The position numbers and the translations under genes were made by a program. Shown here piece by piece: positions 5,492-5,632 of a DNA stretch of 5,632 nt. The notes below the pieces were generated by a model. That model was not told the origin of the DNA. It searched no databases and saw only the letters and a list, made by a program, of their open reading frames with translations. The stretch covers positions 1-5,632 of the forward strand of contig DXSD01000037.1 of assembly GCA_019410665.1 (NCBI GenBank), in the 5' to 3' direction. The stretch is from Fusobacterium sp. (GTDB lineage: Bacteria > Fusobacteriota > Fusobacteriia > Fusobacteriales > Fusobacteriaceae). Every line of letters starts with the position of its first letter. The stretch's first letter is position 1.

Positions 5492-5505
5492 TTAATAATT
5501 ATTAA
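5492..5505. repeat. 14-bp perfect palindrome, possible operator
   Basis: TTAATAATTATTAA is its own reverse complement and is followed by a second palindrome TTAAATTTAA (5502-5511). It lies between the regulator's promoter and the rightward promoter, where an autoregulatory operator would be expected. The sequence is purely A/T in an A/T-rich spacer, so chance is a serious alternative. Confidence 0.25.
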
Positions 5506-5536
5506 ATTTAATATAATTTAATTTTTTAAAAAACAA

Positions 5537-5565
5537 TTGACTTTTAATATGAAATATTATATATT
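5537..5565 (+). promoter_or_regulatory. possible rightward promoter divergent from the XRE-cupin gene
   Basis: TTGACT (5537-5542, five of six), a 17-base spacer and TATATT (5560-5565, five of six) form a near-consensus promoter facing out of the window. Its start would be near 5572. It conflicts with the partial ORF beginning at 5549, since that ATG would lie upstream of the transcript start; at most one of the two is right unless another start is used. Confidence 0.4.
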
Positions 5566-5632
5566 TTATCTAGTTAAAGATATTAAAAAAGTTTATAAAG
5601 CAAACGGTATACCTATCTATTTTGGATTTATC
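5549..5632 (+). CDS. possible 5' end of an unidentified gene, cut by window edge
   Basis: From ATG 5549 the frame stays open for 28 codons to the window end. The peptide begins MKYYIFYLVKDIKKVYKANG and continues IPIYFGFI; it reads like a plausible protein with aromatic and basic residues. No SD is visible before this ATG (TTGACTTTTAAT precedes it), and a stop (TAA 5519-5521) lies upstream in frame. Twenty-eight open codons are weak evidence alone. I do not recognise the product. If real, it is divergent from the XRE-cupin regulator. Confidence 0.3.
   Translation, partial: MKYYIFYLVKDIKKVYKANGIPIYFGFI

Noticed and set aside
5570..5632. Minus-strand frame open from the right edge to TAG at 5570-5572
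   Set aside because: Only 20 codons are visible, with no further support such as a terminator after the stop; it is noted only as an alternative to the plus-strand partial ORF.

Overview
This 5.6 kb stretch is AT-rich bacterial chromosome. It carries five complete recognisable genes, the 5' part of a tRNA gene, and a 447-base intergenic region with strong secondary structure. Low GC, A/T-ending codons, clear AGGAGG-type ribosome binding sites, TTGACA/TATAAT promoters and an unusual RecA (GAESSGKTT Walker A, extended glycine-rich L2 loop) suggest Fusobacterium or a close relative. That assignment is from recognition, not from a search.

Left block (1-2538, all minus strand). In transcription order: recA; a possible 32-residue small ORF five bases after the recA stop; nagA (N-acetylglucosamine-6-phosphate deacetylase) with its own SD and a possible promoter; and a tRNA-Leu(UAA) cut by the left edge, with a near-consensus promoter just after nagA. 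I see no convincing terminator between these genes, so read-through from recA into nagA and the tRNA is possible.

Middle block (2539-4409). The 198 bases between recA and the next gene hold back-to-back promoters. On the plus strand follow a six-segment YczE/YitT-like membrane protein and, 32 bases later, galE (UDP-glucose 4-epimerase), probably one operon. galE ends in a strong stem-loop (19 bp, one bulge, 33-base GC-richer loop).

Intergenic region 4410-4856. After the galE terminator comes a stretch with degenerate direct repeats, then a rod-like inverted-repeat element (core 4632-4807, possible outer arms 4601-4847, possible short terminal repeats at 4513 and 4818). It looks like a dispersed palindromic element, MITE or structured RNA. 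It is the least explained and most interesting part of the window.

Right block (4857-5632). A minus-strand HTH_XRE-cupin regulator is followed on its upstream side by a 218-base AT-rich region. This region has a promoter for the regulator and, facing right, either a near-consensus promoter or the start of a partial ORF running off the window. That layout fits a regulator divergent from its target, but the target is outside the window.

No complete novel multi-gene system is visible. The items most worth checking are the intergenic hairpin element and the small ORF behind recA.
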